A model generated the notes under the pieces. It did not search any database and was not told the DNA's origin. It worked only from the letters and a program-made list of their open reading frames with translations. Position numbers and translations under genes: made by a program. Positions 1 through 7,517 of a DNA stretch of 64,000 nt are shown piece after piece. The DNA comes from an uncultured Oscillospiraceae bacterium. GTDB taxonomy: Bacteria; Bacillota; Clostridia; Oscillospirales; Oscillospiraceae. The stretch spans positions 1-64,000 of the forward strand of contig CAKUAS010000011.1 in NCBI GenBank assembly GCA_934636655.1, read 5' to 3'. How positions within the stretch are numbered: the stretch's first letter is position 1; the number at the start of each line of letters is the position of its first letter.

Positions 1-78
1 CTGAGCCTGCTTTACCAGCTCGTTGTCGGCATTCTCAAGAAGACTTTCGAAGTAGATCAGATGCTTAAGATCTTTCAA
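1..78 (-). CDS. 2-hydroxyacyl-CoA dehydratase beta-type subunit, third paralog (5' end only)
   Basis: Only the first 26 codons lie in the window; the gene runs off the left edge. The reading frame gives xKDLKHLIYFESLLENAD, which matches the N-termini of the complete beta-type subunits at 2886-4073 and 40592-41803 almost residue for residue. The start is a TTG at 78, aligned with the ATG of the first paralog, and is preceded by an AGAGGTG ribosome binding site. It lies 16 bases downstream of the CooC-like gene on the same strand, so the two are probably cotranscribed. By family this would be an iron-sulfur subunit of the HgdB/BcrC group. The window edge hides everything else. Confidence 0.85.
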   Translation of the reverse strand, partial: MKDLKHLIYFESLLENADNELVKQAQ

Positions 79-94
79 ATGTTACACCTCTTCT

Positions 95-859
95 TCAAAG
101 AATTTCTATTTTTTGGAGTGCTTCCTTTACTCCGTTGAGCATAAGAGAATCTTCGGGCAGATTGAGCACACTCTGACCCTTTATATCGTTTGCGGCAAAT
201 GCATTGTCCGCAGGGATGCGCGCCACGATGTCAACACCGGGCACTGTGATGAGCTCCGCGAGCTCGGGATTTGTCATTCTGTTTACGATGGCGCCGATCT
301 TATCGTAAACGATCAGTTCGTCTGCGACGTTCTTAATCGTGGATACGACCTGGCAGCCCTTCTTGCTCTGGTCGGTTACGAGCAGCAGATGCGTTACCTT
401 ATCCATAACACGGCGCTGGATCTGCTCAATACCGGCCTCACCGTCGATGACGACATAGTCAAAGCTGTTTGCCAGAATGCCGATGACTTCCTTCAGGTAG
501 GAATTGACCTTGCAGTAGCATCCGGAGCTCTCAGGTCTGCCGATGCCGAGAAATGCAAAGCCGGGCATTTCGACCAGTGCGTCAAAGATCTTGAATCGCG
601 CCTCGCTCAAAAGCTCGAGCGCCTCTCTTGTTTCACCGTTTTCGACGCTGTCAACGATGCTCATGCGGATATCGTCAAGCGTGAGCTTAACGTCAACACC
701 GAGAGCAACCGACAGGCCGACAGCGGGGTCTGCATCTATCGCAAGGATCTTTTTGTCCGGAAAGTTTTCCACCAAAAGCCTTACGATTGACGCCGAGATC
801 GACGTCTTGCCGACACCGCCTTTACCGGCGACCGCTATGATCTTTGCTTTGTTTTCCAA
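95..859 (-). CDS. CooC/AcsF-like P-loop ATPase (metallocluster maturation factor)
   Basis: A 254-residue MinD/ParA-type ATPase. The deviant Walker A motif GKGGVGKT lies at residues 12-19, and DADP follows near residue 42. A GCYC motif (Cys114, Cys116) matches the Cys-x-Cys metal-binding pair of CooC, the ATPase that inserts nickel into carbon monoxide dehydrogenase and related enzymes. Start is TTG at 859, eight bases after a GGGGGG ribosome binding site. The gene follows a terminator that closes the first dehydratase operon and is followed directly by a third dehydratase beta subunit. No CO dehydrogenase gene is visible here, so the client may be a dehydratase-type iron-sulfur protein; that is inference from context. 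Confidence 0.85.
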   Translation of the reverse strand: MENKAKIIAVAGKGGVGKTSISASIVRLLVENFPDKKILAIDADPAVGLSVALGVDVKLTLDDIRMSIVDSVENGETREALELLSEARFKIFDALVEMPGFAFLGIGRPESSGCYCKVNSYLKEVIGILANSFDYVVIDGEAGIEQIQRRVMDKVTHLLLVTDQSKKGCQVVSTIKNVADELIVYDKIGAIVNRMTNPELAELITVPGVDIVARIPADNAFAANDIKGQSVLNLPEDSLMLNGVKEALQKIEIL

Positions 860-912
860 TAATACGTCCCCCCTTCAATTGCGCTCAGACATACCTTACG
901 CATTTTGATAAC

Positions 913-941
913 AGTTTAACACAAGTGCCTTGGATTTGCAA
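913..941 (-). promoter_or_regulatory. Candidate sigma-A promoter for the CooC-like gene
   Basis: On the minus strand TTGCAA (936-941) and TAAACT (913-918) are separated by exactly 17 bases. It lies about 55 bases upstream of the TTG start and downstream of the 1046-1070 terminator, so the CooC/third-beta unit can be transcribed independently of the upstream dehydratase operon. Confidence 0.45.
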
Positions 942-1045
942 GAGAATATACGTCTGTTTATATGAAAAATTCAGGTTTTTTTGCATAAAAACAGTGCTCC
1001 GCTATACGCATTCACCAAAACTGTCAATTTGCTCGCAAGCGAAAA

Positions 1046-1070
1046 AGAGACCCCGAAGTTCGGGGTCTCT
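1046..1070 (-). terminator. Rho-independent terminator of dehydratase operon 1
   Basis: A perfect 10-bp stem (AGAGACCCCG / CGGGGTCTCT) with a 5-base loop, followed on the minus strand by TTTTC. It starts 20 bases after the stop codon of the small membrane protein gene. Confidence 0.9.
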
Positions 1071-1089
1071 CAGTGATTAAAATACTCAA

Positions 1090-1263
1090 TCAGACGATCC
1101 TGCGGTCACGTACCTGGGAATCGTAGTGCTTATTCAGCAGCGGGCGAATGACATAGTATATGAGCTTGTTTTCGCCGTTGGTGATGTACAGGGTAAAGGT
1201 GCCGACAAAAGCGAGGAATGCGAACATGGCGAGCTTGCCGCCTATCTTTGCAACGTTTTTCAT
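1090..1263 (-). CDS. Small single-span membrane protein of dehydratase operon 1 (57 aa)
   Basis: A 57-codon gene with ATG at 1263 and a GGAGGATATAATAACG ribosome binding region, 18 bases after the alpha subunit stop. It has a basic N-terminus (MKNVAKIGGK), one hydrophobic span at about residues 11-27, and a polar tail containing RPLLNKHYD and a final RDRR. The same position in the second dehydratase operon (38751-38963) holds a 70-residue protein with the same plan and an EPFVKNHYD motif. Function is unknown. The conserved position and motif suggest a membrane anchor or accessory for the dehydratase. I do not recognise a named family. Confidence 0.85.
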   Translation of the reverse strand: MKNVAKIGGKLAMFAFLAFVGTFTLYITNGENKLIYYVIRPLLNKHYDSQVRDRRIV

Positions 1264-1281
1264 CGTTATTATATCCTCCTA

Positions 1282-2886
1282 TTAATATGCTTCGCTGTCG
1301 TCAAACTCAACGATGGTGGGATCGAGAGGCTTCTCGCCCAGGACGACGGACATGTAGCCGTTTACGCAGTTACGCATATCCTGGCGGGAAACGGTGCGGC
1401 TGTCTTCAAGGTCATGCTCGATGAAGATGAAGTGGAAGCCGAGTTCTCTCGCCTGCTCCTCCATGAGAGCGTGGACGCCGAGCATGCCCTTGCAGGCGAT
1501 GTTGTCGTTCATGAGCACCATGTCGCAGTTGAAGTTCTTGGCCCACTCCCAGATGGCGTTGACGTTGTCCCAGCCGCCGACGGCGTGGTGACGCATTGTA
1601 GCCTTCTCGGAGAAAATAGCCAAATCCTTGATCGCCTCTTCGGGATCCTCGGTGTTTATCATGTTGTGACCCATGGTGGAGTCCATGTTCAGGACGATAT
1701 TGATGCCCCAGCAGTTCTGGATCCAGGTCGGGAAATCGGTGTAGTAAACAGCGGAGGGCCCCCACAGGAAGGCACGGTGGCGTGTACGGCCGCCGAAGGG
1801 CTCTCTCTTCTCCTCATACGCCTTGCGCATGATCTTTATGACCTGACGGTCGACCTTGTTGAAGTAAGGATCGGTGCCGTTTACGGAGGCCCAAGCATAC
1901 AGGCGGTACAGAGTCTCCGCTATGCCGCACATCGCGGAGTACGGAGTCTTGAAGTAATCCCACTTTTCAAGCTCAATGGTGTTCTGCTCGTTCATGAGCT
2001 TTGCGTACTTAAAGAGGTTATCCCAGTCGTACTTTACGCCGTACTCCTTCTCGACGAAGGCGATAGCGTCCTTGAGCATCTGTGTGGAATACGGATGCGC
2101 ACCCGGCTCATTGTGAATCATAGCGAGGGTTACGGGGAAGTCCGGCATGCCTATGCGGCGGCGCTGGAACATGGAGGTGGCCTCGGATGCATTGCATGGC
2201 ATATTGGTCGAGATCATTGCCTTACCGATGAGGGGGAATGCGTCGTCGAGAGCAACGCCGGTCTCTGCCGCGCAGCGGGAGCAGACGTCGGCGGGAAGAC
2301 CGAAGGACTCGGCAACGTCGATGTAGTAGGGCTCGATGTGCTGGTCAACGTCGCAGATGATGAATTCAGGCAGCGTCTGCAGGGGGAACGGAACGAGCTC
2401 CTTGAAGCCCATCATGAACAGCGGGGGCAGAACCTCGTCCATGGGAACGATGCGGTCGGTATCCTTGCCGCCGCCGAGACGACGGTCATTGCTCAGGCAG
2501 AATGCGATCTTCTTGGTCAGGCTGCGGACGATAGCGTGCATGCACTTGTGCGCGGTTACGAGCTCATAGCCGCGGAAGCCCTCGAACAGGCGGTCGATGA
2601 ACATGAAGGTGCCGAGGTAGGAGCCCATCCAGCGGTACTCCCAGAATCCCTTGAGGCAGGGGATCGGAGCGGATGCGACCATCATAGCCATGGAAACGAG
2701 GTTGTTGAGCCATGCCTTATAGTCAACGAGCGTGTCCTTAACGCCGCGCCATTCACGCCATTTTGCAACGCCGGTCTTGTCATAATAACGGGATCTCTGG
2801 CCGCCGACGCCGTTTTCGGCCTGCCATATGGGGTCAAAGCGTTCAAGCTTTTTATCTACTGCTGCTATAACTTTATCGAACATCAT
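1282..2886 (-). CDS. 2-hydroxyacyl-CoA dehydratase family, alpha-type subunit (paralog 1)
   Basis: A 534-residue protein of the HgdA/HgdB/BcrBC superfamily, which holds iron-sulfur clusters and removes water from 2-hydroxyacyl-CoA after single-electron activation by an ATP-dependent activator. Candidate cluster ligands are Cys202 and Cys205 (CSRC), Cys231 (MPCNAS), Cys454 and Cys465 (ACKGM). It is longer than classical subunits (about 380-480 residues) because of an N-terminal block with the motif REWRGVKDT, which the paralog at 38982-40589 shares. The first ATG overlaps the beta subunit stop (TAATG), so translation is coupled. Substrate unknown; a reductase or double-cubane-type protein of the same superfamily is possible. 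Confidence 0.85.
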   Translation of the reverse strand: MMFDKVIAAVDKKLERFDPIWQAENGVGGQRSRYYDKTGVAKWREWRGVKDTLVDYKAWLNNLVSMAMMVASAPIPCLKGFWEYRWMGSYLGTFMFIDRLFEGFRGYELVTAHKCMHAIVRSLTKKIAFCLSNDRRLGGGKDTDRIVPMDEVLPPLFMMGFKELVPFPLQTLPEFIICDVDQHIEPYYIDVAESFGLPADVCSRCAAETGVALDDAFPLIGKAMISTNMPCNASEATSMFQRRRIGMPDFPVTLAMIHNEPGAHPYSTQMLKDAIAFVEKEYGVKYDWDNLFKYAKLMNEQNTIELEKWDYFKTPYSAMCGIAETLYRLYAWASVNGTDPYFNKVDRQVIKIMRKAYEEKREPFGGRTRHRAFLWGPSAVYYTDFPTWIQNCWGINIVLNMDSTMGHNMINTEDPEEAIKDLAIFSEKATMRHHAVGGWDNVNAIWEWAKNFNCDMVLMNDNIACKGMLGVHALMEEQARELGFHFIFIEHDLEDSRTVSRQDMRNCVNGYMSVVLGEKPLDPTIVEFDDSEAY

Positions 2887-4073
2887 TACTTACCTCCCTG
2901 AATGGACTTGATCTCCAGGGATTCGATGAACGCCTGGAAACGTGTACGAAGCTGTCCGACTGCGCCGAGGGAGTACTCCTTCTCAATGGTGCAGCAAGGA
3001 ATGTGCTTTTCGTTCGTGAAGATGTGGTTTGCGAGAACCTTCTCATAGCTCCAGAACTCGCAGAACTTCATGTTCTCATAGATGATGCCGTCGGCCTTGA
3101 AGTCCTCAACGAGCTGAGTGGCTATGGCATGACGCTGGTCGATCTTGAAGCCATCCATGAAGCGTGCGCACTGGTTCCAATACAGGTAGTGGCGGCAGAT
3201 AGCGTCGAACGCGGTCTCGCCGTCCTTTATCTCGATCTGCTCTCTGCTGGGGAAAGAACCGAAGCAGTAGCGGTCGGCGACGACCATTGCGCCGCACATC
3301 TCGATGAGCTTGGTGAACTCGGGATCGTCGACCTCGCTTCCGACGAGCGCAACGCGCGCGCGGAACGGGAACTTCTCTTCGGGCTCACGGGTCTTGAGCT
3401 CTTCAAGGGTCTCCTTGAGGTAAGGCAGGATCAGCTTGTGGGGGCAGACCTGGCTTACGAGCTGGATGACGTGGAACTCATAGCCGGTGATGGGAGGATT
3501 ATCGAGCTTACGGAAATTGCCGATCTCGGTGATTATGCGGCTGAGCTCGTTGTGCTGCTCAATAGCCTTGCGCATTGCCTCTTCCGAGACATCGACTCCG
3601 AGGCGGTCGCGCATTGCGTCAACGACCTTGAGCTTGAGCTGTGCCTTGTAGTAATCGAGGTTGGTCTGATCGCCCTTCATGGGAGGATCGATCTGGGTGA
3701 CGAAGAAGCCGTCGTGCTTTACGGGATTGATGAGGAAGAAGTGCTCTTCCATACGTTCCATGGTAGCGCAGCTTTCTGCACCGAACAGAGCGCTCAGGTA
3801 GTTGTATCCGCCTTCGATGGCGCGCTCGAGAATGGAGCGTGCATAGGGGCAGGTACGGTTGGTCATGTAGTAGTTTGCGATGTCGCTGGATGTGCAATTG
3901 GGTGCGCGAAGTCTTGAAGAGAAGCAGCCTTCAAGATTGAGAAGGACTTCGGGTATGTAATAGCAGTTGTAACCGAGTGCTATCTGCCCATCCTCCACTG
4001 CCTTGGTGACGAGCTCGTTCTGAGCGTCCTGCAGCAGGTTTTCAAAATAGATCAGATGTTTTAGGTCTTTCAT
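2886..4073 (-). CDS. 2-hydroxyacyl-CoA dehydratase family, beta-type subunit (paralog 1)
   Basis: A 395-residue iron-sulfur subunit, partner of the gene that overlaps its stop codon. Conserved cysteines include GYNCYY (Cys37), Cys50, APNC (Cys60) and TCPYARS (Cys75). The C-terminus carries the family signature EKEY followed by GQLRTRFQAFIE. ATG at 4073 is preferred over an in-frame TTG two codons earlier because AAGGGG sits six bases upstream and the N-terminus MKDLKHLIYFE aligns with both paralogs. It is the first gene of an operon beta-alpha-small membrane protein that ends at the terminator at 1046-1070. No activator gene is in this operon; the one at 37846-38640 may serve it. Confidence 0.85.
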   Translation of the reverse strand: MKDLKHLIYFENLLQDAQNELVTKAVEDGQIALGYNCYYIPEVLLNLEGCFSSRLRAPNCTSSDIANYYMTNRTCPYARSILERAIEGGYNYLSALFGAESCATMERMEEHFFLINPVKHDGFFVTQIDPPMKGDQTNLDYYKAQLKLKVVDAMRDRLGVDVSEEAMRKAIEQHNELSRIITEIGNFRKLDNPPITGYEFHVIQLVSQVCPHKLILPYLKETLEELKTREPEEKFPFRARVALVGSEVDDPEFTKLIEMCGAMVVADRYCFGSFPSREQIEIKDGETAFDAICRHYLYWNQCARFMDGFKIDQRHAIATQLVEDFKADGIIYENMKFCEFWSYEKVLANHIFTNEKHIPCCTIEKEYSLGAVGQLRTRFQAFIESLEIKSIQGGK

Positions 4074-4119
4074 TTGCAACCCCTTCCGCTTATTTAAAAT
4101 TTTTGCCTACTAGTTTTTC

Positions 4120-4139
4120 AGTATGAGTTTTCCCATACT
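4120..4139 (-). promoter_or_regulatory. 5' leader hairpin of dehydratase operon 1
   Basis: AGTATG and CATACT form a short hairpin with an 8-base loop, starting within about 10 bases of the predicted transcript start. The second dehydratase operon has a hairpin at the same place (41841-41860), though its sequence differs. Confidence 0.4.
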
Positions 4140-4149
4140 CCTTCACATG

Positions 4150-4179
4150 ATTATACTTTACCTCCAGCGCAAATGTCAA
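4150..4179 (-). promoter_or_regulatory. Sigma-A promoter of dehydratase operon 1
   Basis: Minus-strand TTGACA (4174-4179) and TATAAT (4150-4155), both perfect consensus, spaced by 18 bases. The start codon is about 75 bases downstream. Confidence 0.8.
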
Positions 4180-4254
4180 GTTTATGTCAAGAGTATTTGG
4201 AAATAAATCATGGTAATTACCGTCTGCTGAACACATGGTCAACATACTGTCTAT

Positions 4255-5121
4255 CTACTCGAACAGCTCGCTGCACATACGGATATAATCGGGCAGCACG
4301 CCCTCAAAATCGAGCCCGTATTGGCGCGGTGTTGCGCGCACAGCAGTGCGCTCTATCGCGGCAGTTACGAATTCCTCGGCAGCATTCAGGGCATCCTCGA
4401 GAGAAGCTCCACGCGTGAGCAGTGCCGCAAACGCGGACGCGAATACATCGCCCGAACCGTGGAACATTCCGTCGAGCACCGTTTTCATAACAGAGCACAT
4501 TTTTCCGCTTCTGTTATCGCGCGCGACTATTCCTACCTTTCCGGCTTCGATGCTGACGCCCGTTACGGCGACAAAGGAGGGGCCAAGCTCGGACAGGCGG
4601 TCGATAAGCTCGGTGACATAGGCCATATCGTGTACGCCGTGCTTATACTCCATGTCGGTGAGAAAGCAGGCCTCGGTTATGTTCGGTGTTATTATATCCG
4701 CTTTTTTTATAAGCCCGCGGAAGCATTCGGTCATTTCCCCGCCGAGATTGGCATAATATTTCCCGTTATCAGCCATCGCCGGATCAACGACGACGAGCGT
4801 CTTCTCGCCGCGCAGGAGCTCTATCACACGTTCAAGCAGCTTTCCCTGCACCGGCGACGCAAGGTAGCCGGAGTATATCGCGTCAAACTCCAGTCCCAGG
4901 CCGTGCCAGTGCTCGGCTATCGGCACCATGTCTCCGCTGAGATCGGTGAACGTCCAGTCGGTAAAGCCTCCTGTGTGCGTCGACAAAAGCGCCGTCGGAA
5001 TGCAGCAGCACTCCACCCCTGTTGCGGAAACTATAGGAAGCGCAACGGTCAGCGAGCACTTCCCCATTCCGGACAGGTCGTGAATGGCCGCCATTCTCGG
5101 CAGCTTCGGCAGTTTTTCCAT
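4255..5121 (-). CDS. pdxY: Pyridoxal/pyridoxine kinase (ribokinase fold)
   Basis: A 288-residue B6-vitamer kinase that phosphorylates pyridoxal, pyridoxine or pyridoxamine with ATP in the salvage route to pyridoxal phosphate. Features typical of the family are HDLSGMGKCSL near the N-terminus, TALLSTHTG, VDPAMADNGKYY, ITPNITEACFL and the anion-hole/catalytic GSGDVFASAF near residue 225. ATG at 5121 is chosen because GGTAGGA lies seven bases upstream and the N-terminus then starts just before the first beta strand. It is a monocistronic gene downstream of the dehydratase promoter region in the same orientation. The exact vitamer preference cannot be read from sequence. Confidence 0.88.
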   Translation of the reverse strand: MEKLPKLPRMAAIHDLSGMGKCSLTVALPIVSATGVECCCIPTALLSTHTGGFTDWTFTDLSGDMVPIAEHWHGLGLEFDAIYSGYLASPVQGKLLERVIELLRGEKTLVVVDPAMADNGKYYANLGGEMTECFRGLIKKADIITPNITEACFLTDMEYKHGVHDMAYVTELIDRLSELGPSFVAVTGVSIEAGKVGIVARDNRSGKMCSVMKTVLDGMFHGSGDVFASAFAALLTRGASLEDALNAAEEFVTAAIERTAVRATPRQYGLDFEGVLPDYIRMCSELFE

Positions 5122-5466
5122 AGTGTATCCTACCTTATTATAATATCGGATTGATTTTAGCACATAAACGCCGCGTTAGCAACACTGTACAATCTTGCTG
5201 CGTTGTATATATCTTTCAAAAATTTTAACCAAATTTTTATATGTTTTTGTTTATAAAAAGCTATATTTACCATTTATTGCATTGTAATTCAGGTTACAAT
5301 ATAGTATCATATTTGCAATATTAATTAATAGCCGCCGTGTTGCTTCCGTGAATAACGGTTGACTGCTTCCCTGCCGAACAGCAGGGATAATCGATGCTGC
5401 ATGGATAATTCACCGCGGTGTAGGTATTAGTATGTATCTTTGGGGAAAGGAGGACAACTGAATAGC
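5122..5466. other. 345-base intergenic region with promoter and leader elements
   Basis: This divergent gap holds a plus-strand promoter with an embedded palindrome (5277-5305) and a leader of about 150 bases. In the leader is a 7-bp hairpin, TCCCTGC / GCAGGGA (5368-5387), with loop CGAACA. The leader does not match a riboswitch I can name. The left part (5160-5270) is AT-rich and shows nothing further. Confidence 0.5.
5277..5305 (+). promoter_or_regulatory. Promoter with spacer palindrome for the sorted surface protein
   Basis: TTGCAT (5277-5282), 17 bases, TATAGT (5300-5305). A 20-bp palindrome, ATTGTAA-TTCAGG-TTACAAT (5281-5300), fills the spacer and is a likely operator. The regulator is not known. 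Confidence 0.55.
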
Positions 5467-6540
5467 ATGGTAAAAACGGAAAAGCTCAGCAGGCCTGTGC
5501 TTACTGCACTTTTTGTGCTTGCTGTTTTCCTGATTGCTGTTTTTGCTTTGAGTGCCAATGCGAATGCCGACGGACTTGATGTAGATGTCGAGAACGATAC
5601 TGTCTCGACCCTTTCGTCCTACTTTGAAGGGATCGGCCTTCGTAACCAAGAGTATCCCGATGCAAACTTCATCAACTTCCTGCTTTGCCTGCATGGCTAC
5701 GAGAATCTGCCGGCTGATGCGACCGTTACCGTCACGGCTTACCTGCCTGTTACGAACACCGTTTTCTGGCGTTCCACTTTTGATAAGCCCTACATGGTTT
5801 TTAAAGATGCGGTCAATATAGTCGGTCACGGTACCGTACTGAGGCTTCCCGGTGCATGCACGCTCAAGATAGAAGTTAACGGAGCCGACATCGACGGATG
5901 GGATCTCATTTACGGCAGCACCGTTGAGGAGGCCATCATTTGGAATCCGAGCAGCGGTTTCACCGGAGTAGCCGCAGACTATGTCCCCGGTAATGCTACA
6001 TACATGTTTATGAGCAATGTCGGTGGTCATGTCGTTCATTTGGCGATTGACGGTGTACATGGCAACGGCAGCAACCCCGGCGGCGGCGATAACCCCGGTG
6101 GCGGCGACAACCCCGGTGGCGGTGACAACCCCGGTGGCGGCGACAACCCCGGCGGCGGTGACAACCCCGGCGGCGGCGACAACCCCGGCGGCGATAACCC
6201 CGGCGGCGGTGACAACCCCGGCGGCGATAACCCCGGCGGCGATAAGCCGGGCAAACCGGATGATCCGAACAATCCGGATAATCCGAGCAATCCCGACGAT
6301 CCGAACACACCGGACAATCCGAATAAGCCCGACAAACCGAGCAATCCGGATAACCCGAACAATCCCAATACGCCGGGCAATCCGAACAATCCGGATAATC
6401 CGAATACACCGGATAAACCGACAGAGCCTAAAACTCCGTCGAAGACCGGCGACACCAGAAGCGTTGCTTTGATGTCCGCAATAGCGGTTGTCAGCTTAGC
6501 AGTGCTTGCAGGTACTTATCGCAAGAAAAAGCCAAACTGA
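5467..6540 (+). CDS. Sortase-anchored surface protein with NPGGGD / NPDNP repeat stalk
   Basis: A 357-residue exported protein. A signal peptide ends in ANANA at about residue 33. A globular domain of about 160 residues follows, containing YLPVTNTVFW. Then comes a low-complexity stalk: ten NPGG(G)D repeats, followed by a long Pro/Asn/Asp-rich run. The C-terminus is a cell-wall sorting signal of the clostridial type: PSKTGD, a hydrophobic span, then RKKKPN. A class B sortase gene follows 95 bases downstream and is the likely anchoring enzyme. Start: AGGAGG ends 13 bases before ATG 5467; in-frame CTG 5458 is a possible alternative. The globular domain is not recognised. Confidence 0.85.
   Translation: MVKTEKLSRPVLTALFVLAVFLIAVFALSANANADGLDVDVENDTVSTLSSYFEGIGLRNQEYPDANFINFLLCLHGYENLPADATVTVTAYLPVTNTVFWRSTFDKPYMVFKDAVNIVGHGTVLRLPGACTLKIEVNGADIDGWDLIYGSTVEEAIIWNPSSGFTGVAADYVPGNATYMFMSNVGGHVVHLAIDGVHGNGSNPGGGDNPGGGDNPGGGDNPGGGDNPGGGDNPGGGDNPGGDNPGGGDNPGGDNPGGDKPGKPDDPNNPDNPSNPDDPNTPDNPNKPDKPSNPDNPNNPNTPGNPNNPDNPNTPDKPTEPKTPSKTGDTRSVALMSAIAVVSLAVLAGTYRKKKPN
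6073..6243 (+). repeat. In-frame tandem repeat encoding NPGGGD / NPGGD
   Basis: Ten tandem units of 18 or 15 bases, aac-ccc-ggc-ggc-(ggc)-gat with synonymous changes. Loss of one Gly codon gives the 15-base variants near the 3' end. Copy number is likely to vary among strains. Confidence 0.95.
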
Positions 6541-6635
6541 TCATATGTGGGCGATTAGTTGACTTATTGCAATAGTGCATATAAAATAGGAGTGGCGAAA
6601 GCCGCTCCTATTTTTATTCTCCCGAGGGATATGTA

Positions 6636-7373
6636 ATGAACGATAAGACGCGGAAAATAATACGCCTGATCGCATTGATAGCGCTCGTTGTTTCTGTCGG
6701 CATTCTCATTTTCTATGCCGTTGATGATATGCGCAGCAAAAATACAGACAATAAGCTCAAAGGCCTGAAAGACGCAGAGCCGACTTTCACGATCCCAGAC
6801 ATTCTGCCTGAATACGAGGCGCTTTACTCAGAAAACACAGACACTATCGGCTGGCTGAAGATCGACGGAACAGGTATAGACAATGTCGTCATGTACGCGC
6901 CCGATGAAATAGACAAATATCTTCACAAGGATTTCTACGGCAATTACTCTTACCGCGGATGCCTGTTTGTCGATGAATACTGTAATATATTCTCGTCGGA
7001 TAACCTGATTATCTACGGACATAATATGAAAGACGGAACAATGTTCGGCTCGCTAATGTACTATGTAAGCGAGGATTTTTACAAGCAGCACAAGACCATA
7101 AGCTTCGACACGATATACGAAAAGCAGACCTACGAGATCGTTGCGGCAATAAAGACCGAGCTCGTACCTGAGGGCGATGACAGCTTTAAGTACTACGAAT
7201 ACACCGGCAGCGATGACACGGAATCGTTTAACGAATATGTCAAATTCATTGAAGAGAACAAGCTCTACGACACGGACGCCGAGCTCTCGCAGGGCGATAA
7301 GATACTCACCCTGTCCACCTGCGCGTATCACGCCGAGAACGGTCGCTTCATCGTCGTAGCAAAAAAGGTATAA
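6636..7373 (+). CDS. srtB: Class B sortase
   Basis: A 245-residue membrane-bound transpeptidase with one N-terminal span at about residues 10-29. The catalytic triad is visible: His129 in IYGHNM, Cys229 in LSTCAY and Arg237 in NGRFIVVAKK. It cleaves sorting signals and attaches proteins to peptidoglycan or joins pilins. The preceding gene encodes a protein ending in a PSKTGD signal, its probable substrate. The order substrate-sortase without other pilin genes suggests a dedicated anchoring pair. A strong terminator follows immediately. Confidence 0.9.
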   Translation: MNDKTRKIIRLIALIALVVSVGILIFYAVDDMRSKNTDNKLKGLKDAEPTFTIPDILPEYEALYSENTDTIGWLKIDGTGIDNVVMYAPDEIDKYLHKDFYGNYSYRGCLFVDEYCNIFSSDNLIIYGHNMKDGTMFGSLMYYVSEDFYKQHKTISFDTIYEKQTYEIVAAIKTELVPEGDDSFKYYEYTGSDDTESFNEYVKFIEENKLYDTDAELSQGDKILTLSTCAYHAENGRFIVVAKKV

Positions 7374-7377
7374 AAAA

Positions 7378-7406
7378 GCCTTCACGCAGAAGCGTGAAGG
7401 CTTTTT
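7378..7406 (+). terminator. Terminator after sortase
   Basis: A perfect 10-bp stem (GCCTTCACGC / GCGTGAAGGC), 4-base loop, then TTTTT. The T-run touches the CCA end of the convergent tRNA-Glu gene, so it may also work for the minus strand (AAAAA on the other side). Confidence 0.92.
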
Positions 7407-7480
7407 GGTGACCCGTACGGGAATCGAACCCATGTTACCGCCGTGAAAGGGCGGTGTCTTAACCGCTTGACCAACGGGCC
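7406..7480 (-). tRNA. tRNA-Glu (anticodon TTC)
   Basis: The minus strand folds as a cloverleaf with acceptor GGCCCGT / ACGGGTC, anticodon loop CTTTCAC with TTC, and GGTTCGATTCC in the T arm. CCA is encoded (7406-7408). Confidence 0.97.
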
Positions 7481-7486
7481 TAAATT

Positions 7487-7517
7487 AAGGCGCAGGTAGA
7501 AATATCTGCGCCTTTTG
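7487..7517. other. Hairpin between the two tRNA genes
   Basis: AAGGCGCAG / CTGCGCCTT with a 10-base loop, followed on the plus strand by TT only before tRNA-Met begins. More likely a processing spacer of the tRNA transcript than a terminator. Confidence 0.4.

Noticed and set aside
95..859. Calling the ATPase gene cooC outright
   Set aside because: Motifs fit CooC, but no CO dehydrogenase gene is visible and the neighbour is a dehydratase subunit, so the client is uncertain.
1126..2901. A 591-codon open frame on the plus strand across the alpha subunit gene
   Set aside because: It is an antisense shadow caused by codon bias. It has no family motifs and no ribosome binding site, while the minus strand encodes a full dehydratase subunit.
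5330..5466. Possible cyclic di-nucleotide riboswitch in the surface protein leader
   Set aside because: Only one 7-bp hairpin is clear and none of the conserved riboswitch core sequences I know is present.
6073..6243. Short tandem repeats that could be taken for a CRISPR array
   Set aside because: The units are 15-18 bases with no spacers, keep the reading frame and encode NPGGGD inside a surface protein gene.
7487..7517. Hairpin between tRNA genes as a terminator
   Set aside because: Only a very short T-run exists before the tRNA sequence on the plus strand and none on the minus strand, where both tRNAs are transcribed.
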